DNA from: an uncultured Eubacteriales bacterium
GTDB lineage: Bacteria; Bacillota; Clostridia; Lachnospirales; Anaerotignaceae
Reading direction: 5' to 3'
Length of the DNA stretch: 15,598 nucleotides
Assembly (NCBI GenBank): GCA_959604475.1
Contig: CAUHBX010000002.1
Location: 1 to 15,598, forward strand
The notes beneath the pieces were generated by a model that was not told the origin of the DNA, did not search any database, and saw only the letters and a list, made by a program, of their open reading frames with translations. Position numbers and translations under genes: made by a program. Positions 14,338 to 15,598 of the stretch are shown here, piece after piece (the stretch's first letter is position 1; each line of letters begins with the position of its first letter).

Positions 14338-15551
14338 AAAGAATACTTGTTGATTCCAGGGATTTCGGTACAAGGATAGGGATTGTTGAGGACGGGCTGC
14401 TTGTAGAGCTGGTATATGAGCCTAAAAACTCCATGCCGATTGTCGGCAATATTTACGCTGGTAAAATTATGAACGTGCTTCCGGGAATGCAGGCGGCTTT
14501 CGTAGACATAGGGAGAGAGAAAAACGCATTTTTATATTACGGCAATAATAAGGACGACAATGGGAACGTAATTAAACCAAAGGCAGGGAACGATGTTATT
14601 GTGCAGGTAGAAAAGGCCGAAATAGGCTCTAAGGGCTCTGTGCTGACAAAGAAGATTTCTTTTCCGGGCAAGTTCCTTGTAATAATACCAAACGATAATA
14701 AAATAGGAATATCAAAGAAAATAACGGACAGTGAAGAAAGACAGAGGATTAGGGACATTGTAAGGGGGCTGCTTCCCGATGGCTTTGGGGCGATAATAAG
14801 GACCGACGGAGAGGGAAAAAGCTACGAGGTTTATAAAAAAGAAATCGACAGGCTGGTTTCAATTAGCGAAGGTGTATTGGAAAAGGCCGAGTATATAATG
14901 GCGCCGGCTATGCTCTATACGGACGTTAACGGAGCTGAAAAGGCAGTCAGGGACTACTTCCATGAGGACATTGACGAAATAGTGGTAAATTCAATCGAGG
15001 ACTACAATACGCTTTTGGGGCTGTGCGACGAATTTAATACCAGTGCAGACAAAATAAAGCTTCACAGCGACAAAACAGAGCTGTTTGGCAGCTATTATGT
15101 AGAGTCCCAGGCAAAGGCGGCCTTTAACAGGCAGGTTTGGCTTAAAAGCGGCGGCTTCCTTATTATAGAGCAGACAGAGGCCTGTGTTGTAATAGATGTA
15201 AACACTGGAAAATATACCGGAAGGGCTGATTTGCAGAAAACGATTTTAAAAACAAATATGGAGGCAGCGCTTGAGATAGCGCACCAGCTTAGGCTTAGAA
15301 ATTTAAACGGAATGATAATAGTTGATTTTATCGATATGAAAAGCGAGAGCGACAGGCGCCTTGTGCAGAAAACACTGGAGGAGGCTGTATCTAAGGACAG
15401 GCTTCAGACTATAGTTGTCGGCATGACGGAGCTTGGCCTTATGCAGCTGACCAGAAAGAAAAAAAGGCAGTCTATAATGCAGCTTATGACAAAAACCTGT
15501 CCTGTCTGCGGAGGGACGGGAAGGGTAAGCCTTATCCGCAACGAGCGATAA
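14334..15551 (+). CDS. rng: Ribonuclease G (RNase E/G family)
   Basis: 405 residues, the short RNase G form without the RNase E scaffold tail. It is an endonuclease cutting single-stranded A/U-rich RNA in rRNA maturation and mRNA decay. An S1-like RNA-binding domain (about 37-115, VGNIYAGKIMNVLPGMQAAFVDIG) precedes the catalytic domain with the Mg2+-binding aspartates D288 (VVIDVNTGKY) and D331 (IIVDFIDM). Their 43-residue spacing equals that of D303/D346 in E. coli RNase E. The zinc-link CPVCGGTG has C389 and C392. It is coupled to the preceding gene through ATGA at 14334-14337. RNase G in this setting usually lies just upstream of the L21 ribosomal protein gene. Confidence 0.96.
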   Translation: MKRILVDSRDFGTRIGIVEDGLLVELVYEPKNSMPIVGNIYAGKIMNVLPGMQAAFVDIGREKNAFLYYGNNKDDNGNVIKPKAGNDVIVQVEKAEIGSKGSVLTKKISFPGKFLVIIPNDNKIGISKKITDSEERQRIRDIVRGLLPDGFGAIIRTDGEGKSYEVYKKEIDRLVSISEGVLEKAEYIMAPAMLYTDVNGAEKAVRDYFHEDIDEIVVNSIEDYNTLLGLCDEFNTSADKIKLHSDKTELFGSYYVESQAKAAFNRQVWLKSGGFLIIEQTEACVVIDVNTGKYTGRADLQKTILKTNMEAALEIAHQLRLRNLNGMIIVDFIDMKSESDRRLVQKTLEEAVSKDRLQTIVVGMTELGLMQLTRKKKRQSIMQLMTKTCPVCGGTGRVSLIRNER

Positions 15552-15576
15552 AGTTGTGCCGTACAAACAATCTGTC

Positions 15577-15582
15577 TTGACA
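15577..15582 (+). promoter_or_regulatory. Consensus -35 box of a downstream promoter, cut by the window end
   Basis: A perfect TTGACA lies 25 nt after the RNase G stop. A -10 box at 17-bp spacing would start at 15600, two bases beyond the window, so the promoter cannot be confirmed. It would fit a separate promoter for a ribosomal protein L21 operon. Confidence 0.4.
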
Positions 15583-15598
15583 TAATTTGATGTTGGAT

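Noticed and set aside
13651..14373. 240-codon minus-strand frame opposite the DUF2344 gene
   Set aside because: Fully antisense to a recognised gene, peptide not protein-like, no ribosome binding site or promoter.

Overview
The window reads as a chromosomal segment of a clostridial Firmicute, probably Lachnospiraceae-like. Grounds: AGGAGG-type ribosome binding sites, TTG starts, frequent AGG/AGA arginine codons, a PUA-less ProB, an ECF sigma factor paired with a DUF4179-type membrane protein, and the clostridial block of B12-binding radical SAM protein, DUF2344 protein and RNase G. The last block normally sits just ahead of ribosomal protein L21. No rRNA, tRNA, CRISPR array or intact insertion sequence was found.

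Layout. 1-1130: the tail of an MBOAT O-acyltransferase overlaps a membrane-anchored SGNH-type protein, a cell-envelope acylation pair. 1220-2914: a complete glutaminyl-tRNA synthetase (glnS), followed by a strong hairpin. 2976-6558: a tight same-strand run of proB, a small tyrosine-rich membrane protein, 5-formyl-THF cyclo-ligase, proA and queH, with 12-nt gaps or 1-4 nt overlaps. 6559-8228: a visibly AT-richer stretch unlike its flanks. It holds one minus-strand orphan gene with its own promoter and about 400 nt of apparently non-coding or relic DNA; it looks acquired. 8304-10153: an ECF sigma factor and its presumed membrane partner, ending in a bidirectional terminator shared with the convergent MFS exporter gene (10194-11489, minus). 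11778-15551: the radical SAM (TIGR03960-like), TIGR03936/DUF2344 and RNase G genes, overlapping or abutting. The window ends on a consensus -35 box that probably belongs to the next (L21) operon.

The most interesting structure is the roughly 155-nt untranslated leader of the MFS exporter. It has a good sigma-A promoter (TTGAAA-N17-TAAAAT). Next comes a 12-codon leader ORF with a strong Shine-Dalgarno. Two interleaved, mutually incompatible hairpins follow, the first with its 5' arm inside the leader ORF. A third hairpin buries the exporter's own Shine-Dalgarno. This is the architecture of ribosome-mediated attenuation known from inducible antibiotic-resistance genes, here in front of an unassigned drug-exporter-like gene. 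The inducer and the sign of regulation cannot be read from sequence.

Second in interest are the lone 367-residue unknown protein in the AT-rich island, and the tyrosine-rich two-helix membrane protein embedded in the proline/folate operon.
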